30,072 bases of DNA from a bacterium (lineage in GTDB: Bacteria > Gemmatimonadota > Glassbacteria > GWA2-58-10), in NCBI GenBank assembly GCA_021372515.1, contig JAJFUG010000032.1, positions 1-30,072 on the forward strand. Direction: 5' to 3'. Within the stretch, counting starts at the first letter, position 1; every line of letters starts with the position of its first letter. Below the pieces are notes generated by a model. That model was not told where the DNA came from. It did no database searches and saw only the letters and a list, made by a program, of their open reading frames with translations. Of the stretch, positions 10,102 through 18,695 are shown one piece after another. The position numbers and the translations under genes were made by a program.

Positions 10102-10632
10102 ATGCAGCATACGATATCACTTCTGGTCGAGAACAAGTTCGGGGTCTATTCCCGCATCGCCGGGCTGTTCAGCGGCAAGGGCTTCAACATGGACTCCATC
10201 TGCGTCGGGGCGACCGAGAACCCCGAGCTGAGCCGAATGACCATAGTCTCCAGCGGCGACGACATGGTGATCGAGCAGATCATCAAGCAGCTGCGGCGCA
10301 TCATCGACGTGATCAAGGTGACTGATCTGACCGAGGAAAGCCACGTGAACCGCGAGCTGGCGCTGGTGAAGCTCAGTTGCACGGCTGCGACGCGGGCCTC
10401 GATCATCCAGGTGGTGGACATTTTCCGCGCCAAGATCGTCGACATCTCGCAGAAGACCCTGACCGTGGAGGTCACCGGCAGCACCGACAAGGTGCAGGCC
10501 ATGATCAACATGCTGCAGCCGTTCGGGATCAAGGAAATGGCGCGAACCGGAGTGGTGGCGCTCAAGCGCGAGTGGGCCGGCAAGGGCCCGGACTGGGCCA
10601 CCGGCGCCGAGAAGCAGAAACAGTTCGTCTGA
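10102..10632 (+). CDS. ilvH: Acetolactate synthase small (regulatory) subunit
   Basis: A 176-residue partner of IlvB that raises its activity and usually confers valine feedback inhibition. An N-terminal ACT domain (about residues 2-77) opens QHTISLLVENKFGVYSRIAG and includes GFNMDSICVGATENPELSRM, which is the classic effector-binding start. The second domain (about 78-160) has SHVNRELALVKLSC and TVEVTGSTDKVQAMINML, and GIKEMARTGVVALKRE closes the conserved part. Start ATG at 10102 with a GGGGAGGA site upstream. Length is typical. The Asn and Gly residues around GKGFNMDS needed for valine binding in the E. coli subunit appear conserved, so feedback control is likely. Confidence 0.96.
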   Translation: MQHTISLLVENKFGVYSRIAGLFSGKGFNMDSICVGATENPELSRMTIVSSGDDMVIEQIIKQLRRIIDVIKVTDLTEESHVNRELALVKLSCTAATRASIIQVVDIFRAKIVDISQKTLTVEVTGSTDKVQAMINMLQPFGIKEMARTGVVALKREWAGKGPDWATGAEKQKQFV

Positions 10633-10670
10633 AAATGATAGAGCTTGTGTCATAAGCCGTAGAACTTGGC

Positions 10671-10700
10671 GCAGGGGCACGGCGCGCGCCGTGCTCCTGC
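10671..10700. repeat. Palindromic repeat, copy 2 (GCAGGGGCACGGC)
   Basis: A 30-base palindrome with one mismatch that is a G-U pair in RNA: the left half starts GCAGGGGCACGGC and the right half ends GCCGTGCTCCTGC. Its core GGGCACGGC...GCCGTGC also forms the second hairpin of the element at 23552-23609. It lies in the 190-base ilvH-ilvC gap, where nothing else is evident apart from the ilvC ribosome site. Confidence 0.6.
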
Positions 10701-10822
10701 AAAAGCCGGCTCCGCATGCTGTTGTTGTCCGCCGCTGCTTTTCCCGCAACCGTGCGGATAGTTCTGAACGATGACATTTTTTAAGAGCAGTCCAACAACT
10801 TTACCGCTACACGGAGGAAGAA

Positions 10823-11812
10823 ATGCAGATTTACTATGATAAGGACTCAAAGCCCGCAGTGCTGAAGAATAAGAAGATCGCCATCGTGGGTTACGGCAGC
10901 CAGGGGCACGCCCAGTCGCAGAACCTCCGTGACAGCGGCTACAAGGTTATCGTGAGCGAGCTGGAAGGCACCGACAACTACAAGCGCGCCGTGGCGGACG
11001 GGTTCAAGCCGGTCACCGCCGCCGAGGCGGCCAAGCAGGCCGATGTGATCCAGATCCTGCTGCCCGACCAGATCCAGGCCGACATCTACCGCTCGGATAT
11101 CGCCCAGCACATGAAGAAGGGCAAGTCCCTGGTGTTCAGCCACGGGTTCAACATCCATTTCGGCCAGATCGTGCCCCCGGCGGATGTGGACGTGTACATG
11201 GTCGCCCCGAAAGGCCCGGGCCACCTGGTCCGCCGTGTCTACGAGCAGGGCGGCGGCGTGCCGGCCCTGATCGCCGTGCAGCAGGACGCCAGCGGCAAGG
11301 CGCATGACATGGCCCTGGCCCACGCCGTGGGTATCGGCGCCGGGCGCGCCGGCATCCTCGAGACCACTTTCGCCGAGGAAACCGAGACCGACCTGTTCGG
11401 TGAGCAGGTGGTGCTCTGCGGTGGTTTGACCGAGCTGATCCGCGCCGGGTTCGACACCCTGGTCAACGCCGGCTACCAGCCGCAGATCGCCTATTTCGAG
11501 TGTCTGCACGAGGTCAAGCTCATTGTCGACCTGATCTACGAGGGAGGCATAGCCAACATGCGGTATTCCATCTCGGACACGGCCGAGTACGGGGATCTCG
11601 CGGTTGGCAAACGGATCATTACCGACCAGACCCGTCAGGAGATGAAGAAGGTACTGGGTGAAATCCAGGACGGGACCTTTGCCCGCAACTGGCTGCTGGA
11701 AAACAAGGTCGGCCGTCCGTTCTTCAATGCGCGCAGGCGCCAGGATTCCGAGCACCTCATCGAGAAAGTCGGCGCCAAGCTGCGCGGGATGATGAGCTGG
11801 CTGAAGAAATAG
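10823..11812 (+). CDS. ilvC: Ketol-acid reductoisomerase, class I; cofactor loop predicts NADH use
   Basis: Isomerises and reduces acetolactate or acetohydroxybutyrate, Mg-dependent. The 329-residue class I protein has the Rossmann motif [15 protein letters not shown] at 21-35, the linker motif [18 protein letters not shown], the metal-site segment [16 protein letters not shown], and the C-terminal knotted domain with [18 protein letters not shown] and [13 protein letters not shown]. What stands out is the cofactor loop after strand 2: residues 45-53 read SELEGTDNY where NADPH enzymes have the GLR-x-GS-x-SW type. The Arg and one Ser that bind the 2'-phosphate are gone and Glu46, Glu48 and Asp51 are present, which predicts NADH preference. 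Start ATG with a CGGAGGA site. Confidence 0.96.
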   Translation: MQIYYDKDSKPAVLKNKKIAIVGYGSQGHAQSQNLRDSGYKVIVSELEGTDNYKRAVADGFKPVTAAEAAKQADVIQILLPDQIQADIYRSDIAQHMKKGKSLVFSHGFNIHFGQIVPPADVDVYMVAPKGPGHLVRRVYEQGGGVPALIAVQQDASGKAHDMALAHAVGIGAGRAGILETTFAEETETDLFGEQVVLCGGLTELIRAGFDTLVNAGYQPQIAYFECLHEVKLIVDLIYEGGIANMRYSISDTAEYGDLAVGKRIITDQTRQEMKKVLGEIQDGTFARNWLLENKVGRPFFNARRRQDSEHLIEKVGAKLRGMMSWLKK

Positions 11813-11821
11813 GAGCAGTTT

Positions 11822-13411
11822 ATGTCGATGATAGAGATCTACGATACGACGTTGCGTGACGGGACACAGGCCGAGGACATCTCGTTCACCCTCGAGGACA
11901 AGCTGCGCATCGCCCGGCTGCTGGATGAGCTGGGGTTTCATTTCATCGAGGGCGGCTACCCGGGGTCGAACCCCAAGGACCAGCAGTTTTTCGAGGCCGT
12001 GCGCCGCGAATCGCTCGTTTTCGCCAAGCCGGTGGCTTTCGGCATGACCCGGCGGGTGGGCGGCAAGGCCGACTCCGACCCGATCATCGCCAGCCTGCTC
12101 TCGGCCGAGACCGAGGTGGTGGCAGTGGTGGGAAAGAGCTGGGACCTGCACGTGCGGGACGCCCTGCGCACCGACCTGCAGGAGAACCTGGCCTCCATCG
12201 ATGACTCGGTGCGCTATTTGAAGAAGTGCGGACGCCAGGTGTTCTACGACGCCGAGCATTTTTTCGACGGCTACCGGGCCAACCCGGAGTACTGCCTGAA
12301 GACCCTACGGACCGCGGCCGAGGCCGGCGCCGACCGTCTGGTGCTCTGTGACACCAACGGCGGCTGCCTGCCCTCGTTCATCACCAAGGTGATCGCCGAG
12401 GTGAGAAAGACGGTCGACGTGCCCCTGGGCATCCACTGCCACAACGATTCCGAGGTGGCGGTGGCCAACTCCCTGGCCGCGGTCGAGGCCGGGGCGGTCC
12501 AGGTCCAGGGCACGGTCAACGGCTACGGGGAGCGCTGCGGCAACGCCAACCTGATCTCTGTCGTGCCGGACCTGACGATAAAGATGGGCTTCGAGACGAT
12601 CCGTCCCGAAAAGCTGGGGCAATTGCGCACTCTGGCCCGCTATGTCAACGAGCTGGCCAACCTGCCCGACAACAAGCGCCAGGCTTTCGTGGGCGACAGC
12701 GCTTTCGCCCACAAGGGCGGGATGCACGTCAGTGCCGTGGTGCGTAATCCCGAGACTTACGAGCACATCAACCCCGAGCGGGTGGGCAACCACCGACGGG
12801 TGCTGGTGAGCGACCTGTCGGGCCGCAGCAACATCCTGTACAAGGCCCAGGAATACGGGATCGACATCAACAGCCGCGACCCCCAGGTGTCCGTGATCCT
12901 GGAGAGCCTGAAGACCATGGAGCACGAGGGCTTCCAGTACGAGGGCGCCGAGGCGAGTTTCGAGCTGCTGATGAAGCGCGCCCTGGGCCGGTTGCCAGAG
13001 TTCTTCGAGCTGGTGGGCTACCGGGTGATCGACGAGAAGCGCGAAAGCCCCGAGCTGCCGATGTCCGAGGCCACGATCCAGGTGCGGGTGGACGGGCAGA
13101 ACGAGCACACCGCCTCGCACGGACACGGGCCGGTCAACGCCTTGGACAACGCCCTGCGCAAAGCTCTCGAAAAGTTCTATCCGGAGCTGAGGGATATGCG
13201 CCTGCTCGACTACAAGGTGCGCGTGCTGCCACGCGGCGCTGGCACCTCCTCGGTCGTGCGCGTGCTGGTGGAGTCGGGTGACAACCAGGACAAATGGGGC
13301 ACCGTGGGCGTGTCGTTCGACATTGTCGAGGCGAGCTGGATGGCCCTGACCGACAGTGTGGTTTTCAAGCTGCTCAAGGAGCGTAACGGCCGGGTGGGCG
13401 GGAAAGTCTGA
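11822..13411 (+). CDS. cimA: (R)-citramalate synthase-type protein (LeuA/CimA family)
   Basis: Predicted to condense acetyl-CoA and pyruvate to citramalate, the first step of the threonine-independent route to isoleucine. The 529-residue protein has a DRE-TIM (HMGL-like) barrel: TLRDGTQ with Arg12-Asp13, the CimA-type [13 protein letters not shown] at 41-53, the metal-binding HCHND at 205-209 and [11 protein letters not shown] at 234-244, then [14 protein letters not shown] LeuA-dimer-type allosteric domain fills the C-terminus (about 400-525; [20 protein letters not shown]). The gene starts 9 bases after ilvC with a GGAG site, so they are co-transcribed. The main alternative is 2-isopropylmalate synthase; the [13 protein letters not shown] block and ilv context favour citramalate. 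Confidence 0.87.
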   Translation: MSMIEIYDTTLRDGTQAEDISFTLEDKLRIARLLDELGFHFIEGGYPGSNPKDQQFFEAVRRESLVFAKPVAFGMTRRVGGKADSDPIIASLLSAETEVVAVVGKSWDLHVRDALRTDLQENLASIDDSVRYLKKCGRQVFYDAEHFFDGYRANPEYCLKTLRTAAEAGADRLVLCDTNGGCLPSFITKVIAEVRKTVDVPLGIHCHNDSEVAVANSLAAVEAGAVQVQGTVNGYGERCGNANLISVVPDLTIKMGFETIRPEKLGQLRTLARYVNELANLPDNKRQAFVGDSAFAHKGGMHVSAVVRNPETYEHINPERVGNHRRVLVSDLSGRSNILYKAQEYGIDINSRDPQVSVILESLKTMEHEGFQYEGAEASFELLMKRALGRLPEFFELVGYRVIDEKRESPELPMSEATIQVRVDGQNEHTASHGHGPVNALDNALRKALEKFYPELRDMRLLDYKVRVLPRGAGTSSVVRVLVESGDNQDKWGTVGVSFDIVEASWMALTDSVVFKLLKERNGRVGGKV

Positions 13412-13452
13412 GCCTGCCGCGGTCTGAAGCTGTGACATGCGGGCGGAGCGGC

Positions 13453-13525
13453 CCGGCCTGTGCCTTTGCGGTGCAGGCCGGCCCCGCCGCCGGCTCGCTG
13501 TCCGCGTCCGCCGGGGAGGCGGACG
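13453..13525 (+). promoter_or_regulatory. Two strong hairpins between cimA and ilvE
   Basis: CCGGCCTG (13453-13460) pairs with CAGGCCGG (13474-13481), and CGTCCGCC (13505-13512) pairs with GGCGGACG (13518-13525). With the terminator that follows they make three successive stem-loops in a 182-base gap. They may slow decay of the upstream mRNA or be part of a leader for ilvE. Confidence 0.45.
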
Positions 13526-13531
13526 TTCGGC

Positions 13532-13568
13532 GCCCGGAAGCTCTCCGGGCGGTTTTCTCTCTCTTTTA
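13532..13568 (+). terminator. Intrinsic terminator between cimA and ilvE
   Basis: GCCCGGA (13532-13538) pairs with TCCGGGC (13544-13550) around a 5-base loop, followed by a T-rich tract (TTTTCTCTCTCTTTT from 13553). It would end or reduce transcription coming from ilvC-cimA just 26 bases before ilvE, so ilvE may have another promoter or be read through. Confidence 0.7.
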
Positions 13569-13593
13569 AGTATATTTTCAAGGACCGGGTTAA

Positions 13594-14472
13594 ATGGAGC
13601 CAAAAGTCTACATCGACGGCGCCTTCTACCCCAAAAGCCAGGCCAAGGTCAGTGTCTTCGACCACGGTCTGCTGTACGGCGACGGGGTGTTCGAGGGCAT
13701 AAGAGTCTATTCCGGACGCATCTTCCGGTTTAAAGAGCACATGGACCGTTTCTGCGAAAGCGCCCGCTCGGTCGGGCTCGCTTTCAACCTGGATCGCGCC
13801 GGCCTGGACAAGGCCGTGATCGACACGGTGCGCGAAAACGGCATGCGGGACGCCTACATCCGTTTGGTCGCCACCCGCGGCGTGGGCGACCTGGGCCTCG
13901 ACCCGCGCAAGTGCGGCAAAAGCTCGCTCTTCGTGATCGTAGACAGCATCCAGCTCTATCCGCCCAAGCTGTACGAGGAGGGCATCACGGTCATCACCGC
14001 CTCCACGCGGCGCTGCAACCCGGACATGCTCAGCTCCAAGGTGAAGAGCCTCAACTACCTGAACAGCATCATGGCCAAGATGGAGGCCAACCTGGCCGGC
14101 TGCATCGAGGCGCTGATGCTCGACAGCAACGGCTACGTGTGCGAGTGCAGCGCGGACAACATTTTCACCGTGAAGCACGGCGAGGTGTTCACCCCGGCCC
14201 CCGAGTTCTCGCTCCTGATGGGGGTGACCCGCGGCGTGACCATCGAGCTGGCGCGCAAGCTCGGTCTGGTCCTGCACGAGGCGCCCATGACCCGGCACGA
14301 CATCTACACGGCGGACGAATGTTTCCTGACCGGGACCGGGGCCGAGCTGGTGCCGGTGATCGCCCTGGACGGCCGCGCTATCGGAGACGGGAAGCCGGGA
14401 CCGGTCACGGCGCGGCTGCTCGATGCGTTCCGCGGCCTGCGGACTTCGGAAGGGACTGCAGTTTTCGCTTGA
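13594..14472 (+). CDS. ilvE: Branched-chain amino acid aminotransferase (class IV)
   Basis: Last step of valine, leucine and isoleucine synthesis, using glutamate as donor; PLP enzyme of fold type IV. The 292-residue protein has the family start YIDGAFYPKSQAKVSVFDHG, then LLYGDGVFEGIRVY at 27-40, the PLP lysine Lys151 in SSKVKSLNYLNSIMAK, and ECSADNIFTVKHGEVFTP. Near the C-terminus TADECFLTGTGAELVPV is the usual cofactor-phosphate segment. Start ATG with AAGGA ahead. The context (ilv cluster) favours the branched-chain enzyme over the related D-amino-acid transaminase and aminodeoxychorismate lyase. Confidence 0.93.
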   Translation: MEPKVYIDGAFYPKSQAKVSVFDHGLLYGDGVFEGIRVYSGRIFRFKEHMDRFCESARSVGLAFNLDRAGLDKAVIDTVRENGMRDAYIRLVATRGVGDLGLDPRKCGKSSLFVIVDSIQLYPPKLYEEGITVITASTRRCNPDMLSSKVKSLNYLNSIMAKMEANLAGCIEALMLDSNGYVCECSADNIFTVKHGEVFTPAPEFSLLMGVTRGVTIELARKLGLVLHEAPMTRHDIYTADECFLTGTGAELVPVIALDGRAIGDGKPGPVTARLLDAFRGLRTSEGTAVFA

Positions 14473-14520
14473 TCCGGGCCGCCGTGTGGCGGAACGGCAA
14501 CAGGGCAAAGGGATGGACGG

Positions 14521-14874
14521 ATGACTCTGCGAGAGGCCGAAAATTTCGCCCGTGATTGGATCGAAGCCTGGAACAGCCACGATATCGAGGCCGTGCTGGC
14601 GCATTACACGGATGATTTCGAAATGAGCTCTCCCATGATCCAGGCCGCTCTCGGCGTGGCCTCCGGCACCCTGAAAGGCAAACAGGCCGTGGGGGATTAC
14701 TGGCGGACCGCGCTGAAGAGGGCGCCGGATCTGAGGTTTTCGGTGCTCGATGTGACGTGCGGGGTTGATTCGGTCAGTATTTACTACAAGGCCGTCCTGG
14801 GGAAAAAAGCCATAGAGACTTTCTTTTTCGATGGGAGCGGGAAAGTCTTCAAGGCTTCAGCTACATACAACTGA
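14521..14874 (+). CDS. SnoaL-like (NTF2 fold) small protein
   Basis: A 117-residue protein of the SnoaL-like/NTF2 superfamily. The signature is the helix ENFARDWIEAWNSHDIEAVLAHYTDDFEM at about residues 6-34 (shown here as its span; key parts are WIEAWNSHD and HYTDDFEM), followed by GTLKGKQAVGDYWRTAL at about 49-65 and the final strands YYKAVLGKKAIETFFFD. Members are either small hydrolase/isomerase-like enzymes or simple binding domains; nothing here fixes the substrate. It lies between ilvE (48 bases upstream) and argD, on the same strand, and may be co-transcribed. There is no signal peptide, so it is cytosolic. Confidence 0.82.
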   Translation: MTLREAENFARDWIEAWNSHDIEAVLAHYTDDFEMSSPMIQAALGVASGTLKGKQAVGDYWRTALKRAPDLRFSVLDVTCGVDSVSIYYKAVLGKKAIETFFFDGSGKVFKASATYN

Positions 14875-14891
14875 ATGTTGAAGGACGTTTT

Positions 14892-14909
14892 GCTTCCCGG
14901 CCGGGAAGC
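14892..14909. repeat. Perfect 18-base palindrome before argD
   Basis: GCTTCCCGGCCGGGAAGC reads the same on both strands. It lies in the 65-base gap ahead of argD and could form a hairpin 31 bases before the start codon. No U tract follows, so it is not a terminator. Confidence 0.5.
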
Positions 14910-14939
14910 TGAGGGTGTCCAGAGGAGGATCGATAGCCT

Positions 14940-16151
14940 GTGAACGAAAGCGAGAAAATCATCCGGGATGAGGCCCGGTACATCCTGGGCACCTACAGCC
15001 GTCCGGGTTTCGTGCTCGACTACGGCAAGGGCTGCTACCTCTTCGACAAGAGCGGCAAGCGCTACCTGGACATGGTCAGCGGCATCGCGGTCAACGCCCT
15101 GGGCTACGGCGACACCCGCCTGACCCGCGTGATCGCCGAGCAGGCCCGCAGGATGGTGCACTGCTCGAACCTCTACTACACCGAGCCGAGCGTGAAGCTG
15201 GCCAAGCTCCTGGTGGAGAGCGCCCCGTTCGCGGACAAGGTGTTTTTCTGCAACAGCGGGGCCGAGGCGGTCGAGGGGGCGATGAAGCTGGCCCGCAAGT
15301 GGGCCATGAAGAATTTCGGGCGCGAGCGGGCCGGGTTCGTGGCGTTCCGCGGCTCGTTCCACGGCCGTACGTTCGGGGCGCTGGCTCTGACCGACCGTGA
15401 GAAATACCGCATGCCGTTCGAGCCGCTGGTGCCGGGGGCGCGTTTCGCGCTGTTCGGGGATGCGGCGGATGCCGAGAGCAAGATCCAGATGGACACCTGC
15501 GCCGTGATCGTGGAGCCGGTCCAGGGCGAGGGCGGAGTGAACCCGGCGGATGTGCAGTTCATGCACGAGCTGGCCAACATCTGCCGCCGCCGGGATGTGC
15601 TGCTCATTTTCGACGAGGTGCAGTGCGGCCTGGGACGCACGGGCAAGCTGTTCGCCCACGAGCATTTCGGGGTCACCCCGGACATTATGACCCTGGCCAA
15701 ACCCCTGGCCGGTGGACTGCCCATGGGCGCGGTCCTGGCCAGTGAGCGCGTGGCGGGCTGCATCGAGAAGGGCGACCACGCCACCACGTTCGGCGGGGGG
15801 CTGGTGGTCAGCGCCGCGGCGGTGGAGGTGGTCAGCCGCATCCGCCGTCCCGCTTTCCTGGAGGCCGTGGCCGACAAGGGCCGTCACCTGATGTGGCGAC
15901 TGGAGAACCTGAAAAACAGCTTCCCCGACCTGGTCGTCTCGGCGCGCGGTATCGGCCTGATGGCCGGGGTGGAGCTGACAGTCAAGGCCGCCGACCTGTT
16001 GCCGCGTTTCCACCAGCGCGGGGTGCTGGTCTGCATCGCGGGCGAAAAAGTGATCCGTCTCGTACCGCCGCTGGTGATCAGCAAGCGCCAGATCGATTTT
16101 TCGATCCGTGTGTTTGCCGAAATACTGGAAGAAATTCGAAAAAGCTGTTAG
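14940..16151 (+). CDS. argD: Acetylornithine aminotransferase family (class III)
   Basis: Predicted to convert N-acetylglutamate semialdehyde to N-acetylornithine, using glutamate; PLP, fold type I. The 403-residue protein has SGIAVNALGYGDTRL at 48-62, CSNLYYTEPSVKLAKLL, the PLP-phosphate segment FFCNSGAEAVEGAMKLAR at 102-119, SFHGRTFGAL, EPVQGEGGVNP, FDEVQCGLGRTG with Asp225, and the PLP lysine Lys254 in TLAKPLAGGLPMGA. The start is a GTG at 14940, 11 bases after AGGAGG (14923-14928). The argJ gene follows, which supports the arginine role over other class III transaminases (ornithine, succinylornithine, LysJ). Confidence 0.93.
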   Translation: MNESEKIIRDEARYILGTYSRPGFVLDYGKGCYLFDKSGKRYLDMVSGIAVNALGYGDTRLTRVIAEQARRMVHCSNLYYTEPSVKLAKLLVESAPFADKVFFCNSGAEAVEGAMKLARKWAMKNFGRERAGFVAFRGSFHGRTFGALALTDREKYRMPFEPLVPGARFALFGDAADAESKIQMDTCAVIVEPVQGEGGVNPADVQFMHELANICRRRDVLLIFDEVQCGLGRTGKLFAHEHFGVTPDIMTLAKPLAGGLPMGAVLASERVAGCIEKGDHATTFGGGLVVSAAAVEVVSRIRRPAFLEAVADKGRHLMWRLENLKNSFPDLVVSARGIGLMAGVELTVKAADLLPRFHQRGVLVCIAGEKVIRLVPPLVISKRQIDFSIRVFAEILEEIRKSC

Positions 16152-16206
16152 ATTATACACAGCGTTATTTTTTTCACAACACTATTGACTCGGAGAGCAC
16201 CGCTTA

Positions 16207-17424
16207 GTGATGGCGCAGATCGTTCAAGGTTCAGTCGATACGACGCCCGGGTTCCGGGCCGTGGGTGTCAGGTGCTGTGTGAGGACCGGCGAGGGGCCGG
16301 ATTTGGCTGTACTGCTGAGTGACCGTCCCTGCGTGGCGGCCGGGGTGTTCACCACCAACCGGGTCAAGGCCGCGCCGGTGATGTACTGCAAGGATGTACT
16401 TTCCACCAGTGCGGACCGTATCCGCGCCGTGGTGGTCAACGCCGGGGTGGCCAACGCCTGCACCGGCGAGCGCGGCCTGAAAGACGCCGCGGAAACGGCT
16501 GCAACGGCGGAGCAGGCTCTGGGCCTTCCGGCCCGTTGCACCCTGGTCATGTCCACCGGGGTGATCGGCCACCACCTGCCGATGGAGCGGATGCGGGCCG
16601 GCATCCAGGAAGCCGCCGGCCGTCTGACGCGCGGTGAAACAGGCCAGTTCCAGCGGGCGATCATGACCACCGACACGGTGGAAAAGACCGTGGCGGTGAA
16701 GCTCACGCTGGGCGGAAGGGAAGTGACAATCGGCGCGGCGGCCAAGGGCTCGGGGATGATCCATCCGAACATGGCGACCATGCTGGCTTTTTTCAGCACG
16801 GATGCCGCGATCACCCCGTCGGCCCTGCAAGAGGCCCTGCGGGCCGTGGTGGCGCGCACGTTCAACATGGTCAGCGTGGACGGTGACCGCAGCCCCAACG
16901 ACAGCGCCTTTGTCCTGGCGAACGGGGCCTCGGGCGCCCCGCTGATCGAGAGCCCGGACAGCCCGGGCTGGGAGGAGTTCCGCTCCGCTCTGTACCTGGC
17001 CGCCGAGAGCCTGGCCAAGAAAATGGCCGCGGACGGCGAGGGCGCGACCCATCTGGTCGAAATACGCGTCAACGGCGCGGACAGTTTCGACAACGCCGAC
17101 CGGGTGGCGCGCTCGGTGGCCAACTCGCCCCTGGTCAAGACCGCCCTGTTCGGGGCCGATCCCAACTGGGGACGGATAATCTGCGCGGCCGGCTACAGCG
17201 GCGCGCCGGTGGACCCCGCGCGGATGGATATCAGCTTGGCCGGCACGCGGGTGTTCAGCCAGGGAGCGCCGGTTCAGGTCGACCTTCCCGCCCTGAGCGC
17301 CAGGCTGAAGGAAAAGGAAATCATCATCGAACTGGACCTGGGCCAGGGCGGCGAGAGCTGCCGGTTCTGGACCTGCGATTTCTCTTACGATTATGTGCGG
17401 ATCAACGCCGAATACCATACATGA
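16207..17424 (+). CDS. argJ: Glutamate N-acetyltransferase / amino-acid N-acetyltransferase
   Basis: Recycles the acetyl group from N-acetylornithine to glutamate in cyclic arginine synthesis. The 405-residue proenzyme cuts itself into two chains at the family site: here GSGMIHPNMA-TMLAFF, with cleavage expected between Ala190 and the nucleophile Thr191. The oxyanion segment MSTGVIG (115-121) is intact, as are VDGDRSPNDSAF and GADPNWGRIICAAGYSG. Whether it is bifunctional (also using acetyl-CoA) cannot be told from sequence. The start is GTG at 16207, next to an ATG at 16210; GGAG lies 11 bases ahead of the GTG. It follows argD by 55 bases. Other arginine genes are absent from this window. 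Confidence 0.95.
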   Translation: MMAQIVQGSVDTTPGFRAVGVRCCVRTGEGPDLAVLLSDRPCVAAGVFTTNRVKAAPVMYCKDVLSTSADRIRAVVVNAGVANACTGERGLKDAAETAATAEQALGLPARCTLVMSTGVIGHHLPMERMRAGIQEAAGRLTRGETGQFQRAIMTTDTVEKTVAVKLTLGGREVTIGAAAKGSGMIHPNMATMLAFFSTDAAITPSALQEALRAVVARTFNMVSVDGDRSPNDSAFVLANGASGAPLIESPDSPGWEEFRSALYLAAESLAKKMAADGEGATHLVEIRVNGADSFDNADRVARSVANSPLVKTALFGADPNWGRIICAAGYSGAPVDPARMDISLAGTRVFSQGAPVQVDLPALSARLKEKEIIIELDLGQGGESCRFWTCDFSYDYVRINAEYHT

Positions 17425-17496
17425 GCAACCCGGCTCCGGACGTAAGCCCGCGCCCGGCGCCGCTTTGACGCAACCTGCTGAATGGAGACCCAGGAC

Positions 17497-18573
17497 ATGA
17501 CAACGCACCGCAAGCTGTTCATCCCCGGCCCCACAGAGGTCTTGCCCGAAGTACTGCACGAAATGGCCCGTCCCCAGATCGGCCACCGTTTCCCGGAGTG
17601 CTCCGAGCTGATCGCCGCGATCATCCCGATGGTCCAGGAGATGCTTTACACCAAGAACATGATTTTCCTTTCCACCTCCAGCGGCACCGGGCTGATGGAG
17701 GGGGCGGTGCGCAACTGCGTCAAGACGAGTTGTGTCTCGTTCATCAACGGCGCTTTCAGCAAGCGTTTTTGCCAGATCGCCCAGGCCAACGGCAAGAAAG
17801 CCATCCCGGTGGAGATCGAGGCCGGCCGCGGTTTCAACGCCGACATCGTGGACAAGGCCCTGGCGCAGAACCCGGGTGTGGACGCGATCACGCTCGTGCA
17901 CAACGAGACCGCCACCGCCGCGATGAGTGACATCTACGGCATAGCCGACGTGATGAAAGCCAAGTACCCCGAGGTGAGCCTGCTGGTGGACATGGTCAGC
18001 TCGATGGCCGGCGTGAAGCTGGAGATCGACCGCCTGGGCGTGGATGTGGCCCTGGCCAGCAGCCAGAAAGCTTTCGCCCTGCCGGCCGGTTTCTCGGTGG
18101 CGGCGATCAGCCCGCGGGCCCTGGAAAAGGCCCGCACTGTCGAAAACCGCGGCTTCTATTTCGATTTCATCGCCGTGGAGAAGAACCTGGCCAAGAACCA
18201 GACCCACATCACTCCGTCGCTCGCGCACATGTTCGCCATGCGCAAGCAGATGGAGATTATCATGAACGAGGGCCTGGAGAACCGCTGGAAGCGCCACATC
18301 CAGATGGCGGAGAAGGTGCGGGCCTGGGCGGAAAAGCATTTCCGCATCTTCACGGAACAGGGCTACCGCTCCAACACCCTGACCTGTATCGAGAACACCC
18401 GCAACATCAGCATCTCGGACCTGAACAAGAAACTGGCCGAGCGCAACATGGTGATCTCGAACGGCTACGGCGACCTGAAAGACAAGACTTTCCGCATCGC
18501 GCACATGGGCCAGCTCACCATGCGGGACATCGATGAGGTGCTGGCGGCAATCGACGAGATTCTGGGATTCTGA
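17497..18573 (+). CDS. Class V aminotransferase (serine-pyruvate/alanine-glyoxylate type)
   Basis: A 358-residue PLP enzyme of fold type I, class V. It opens RKLFIPGPTEVLPEVLHEM, the family start, has the phosphate-binding LSTSSGTGLMEGAVRN at about 58-73, the aspartate segment LLVDMVSSMAGVK, and the PLP lysine Lys191 in LASSQKAFALPAGFS. The substrate is uncertain: alanine-glyoxylate, serine-glyoxylate, serine-pyruvate and some phosphoserine transaminases all fall here. The ATG at 17497 is preferred over the one at 17482 because GGAG (17484-17487) is 9 bases ahead of it. It stands alone between argJ and a strong terminator. Confidence 0.88.
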   Translation: MTTHRKLFIPGPTEVLPEVLHEMARPQIGHRFPECSELIAAIIPMVQEMLYTKNMIFLSTSSGTGLMEGAVRNCVKTSCVSFINGAFSKRFCQIAQANGKKAIPVEIEAGRGFNADIVDKALAQNPGVDAITLVHNETATAAMSDIYGIADVMKAKYPEVSLLVDMVSSMAGVKLEIDRLGVDVALASSQKAFALPAGFSVAAISPRALEKARTVENRGFYFDFIAVEKNLAKNQTHITPSLAHMFAMRKQMEIIMNEGLENRWKRHIQMAEKVRAWAEKHFRIFTEQGYRSNTLTCIENTRNISISDLNKKLAERNMVISNGYGDLKDKTFRIAHMGQLTMRDIDEVLAAIDEILGF

Positions 18574-18633
18574 GTAACCCCGCAAGCCGGGCGGCTTTTC
18601 CTTGCGCCGCGCGGCCGGACGCGCTAAGTAATA

Positions 18634-18673
18634 GGGGGTCTCCACTCGGGGACCCCCTGTTTGTTTTGATTTT
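18634..18673 (+). terminator. Intrinsic terminator after class V aminotransferase gene
   Basis: GGGGGTCTCC (18634-18643) pairs with GGGGACCCCC (18648-18657), with one T-G pair and a 4-base loop, followed by TGTTTGTTTTGATTTT. It lies 61 bases after the stop codon and 23 bases before the next gene. Confidence 0.88.
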
Positions 18674-18695
18674 AAATACAAACGGAGCTTAATAA

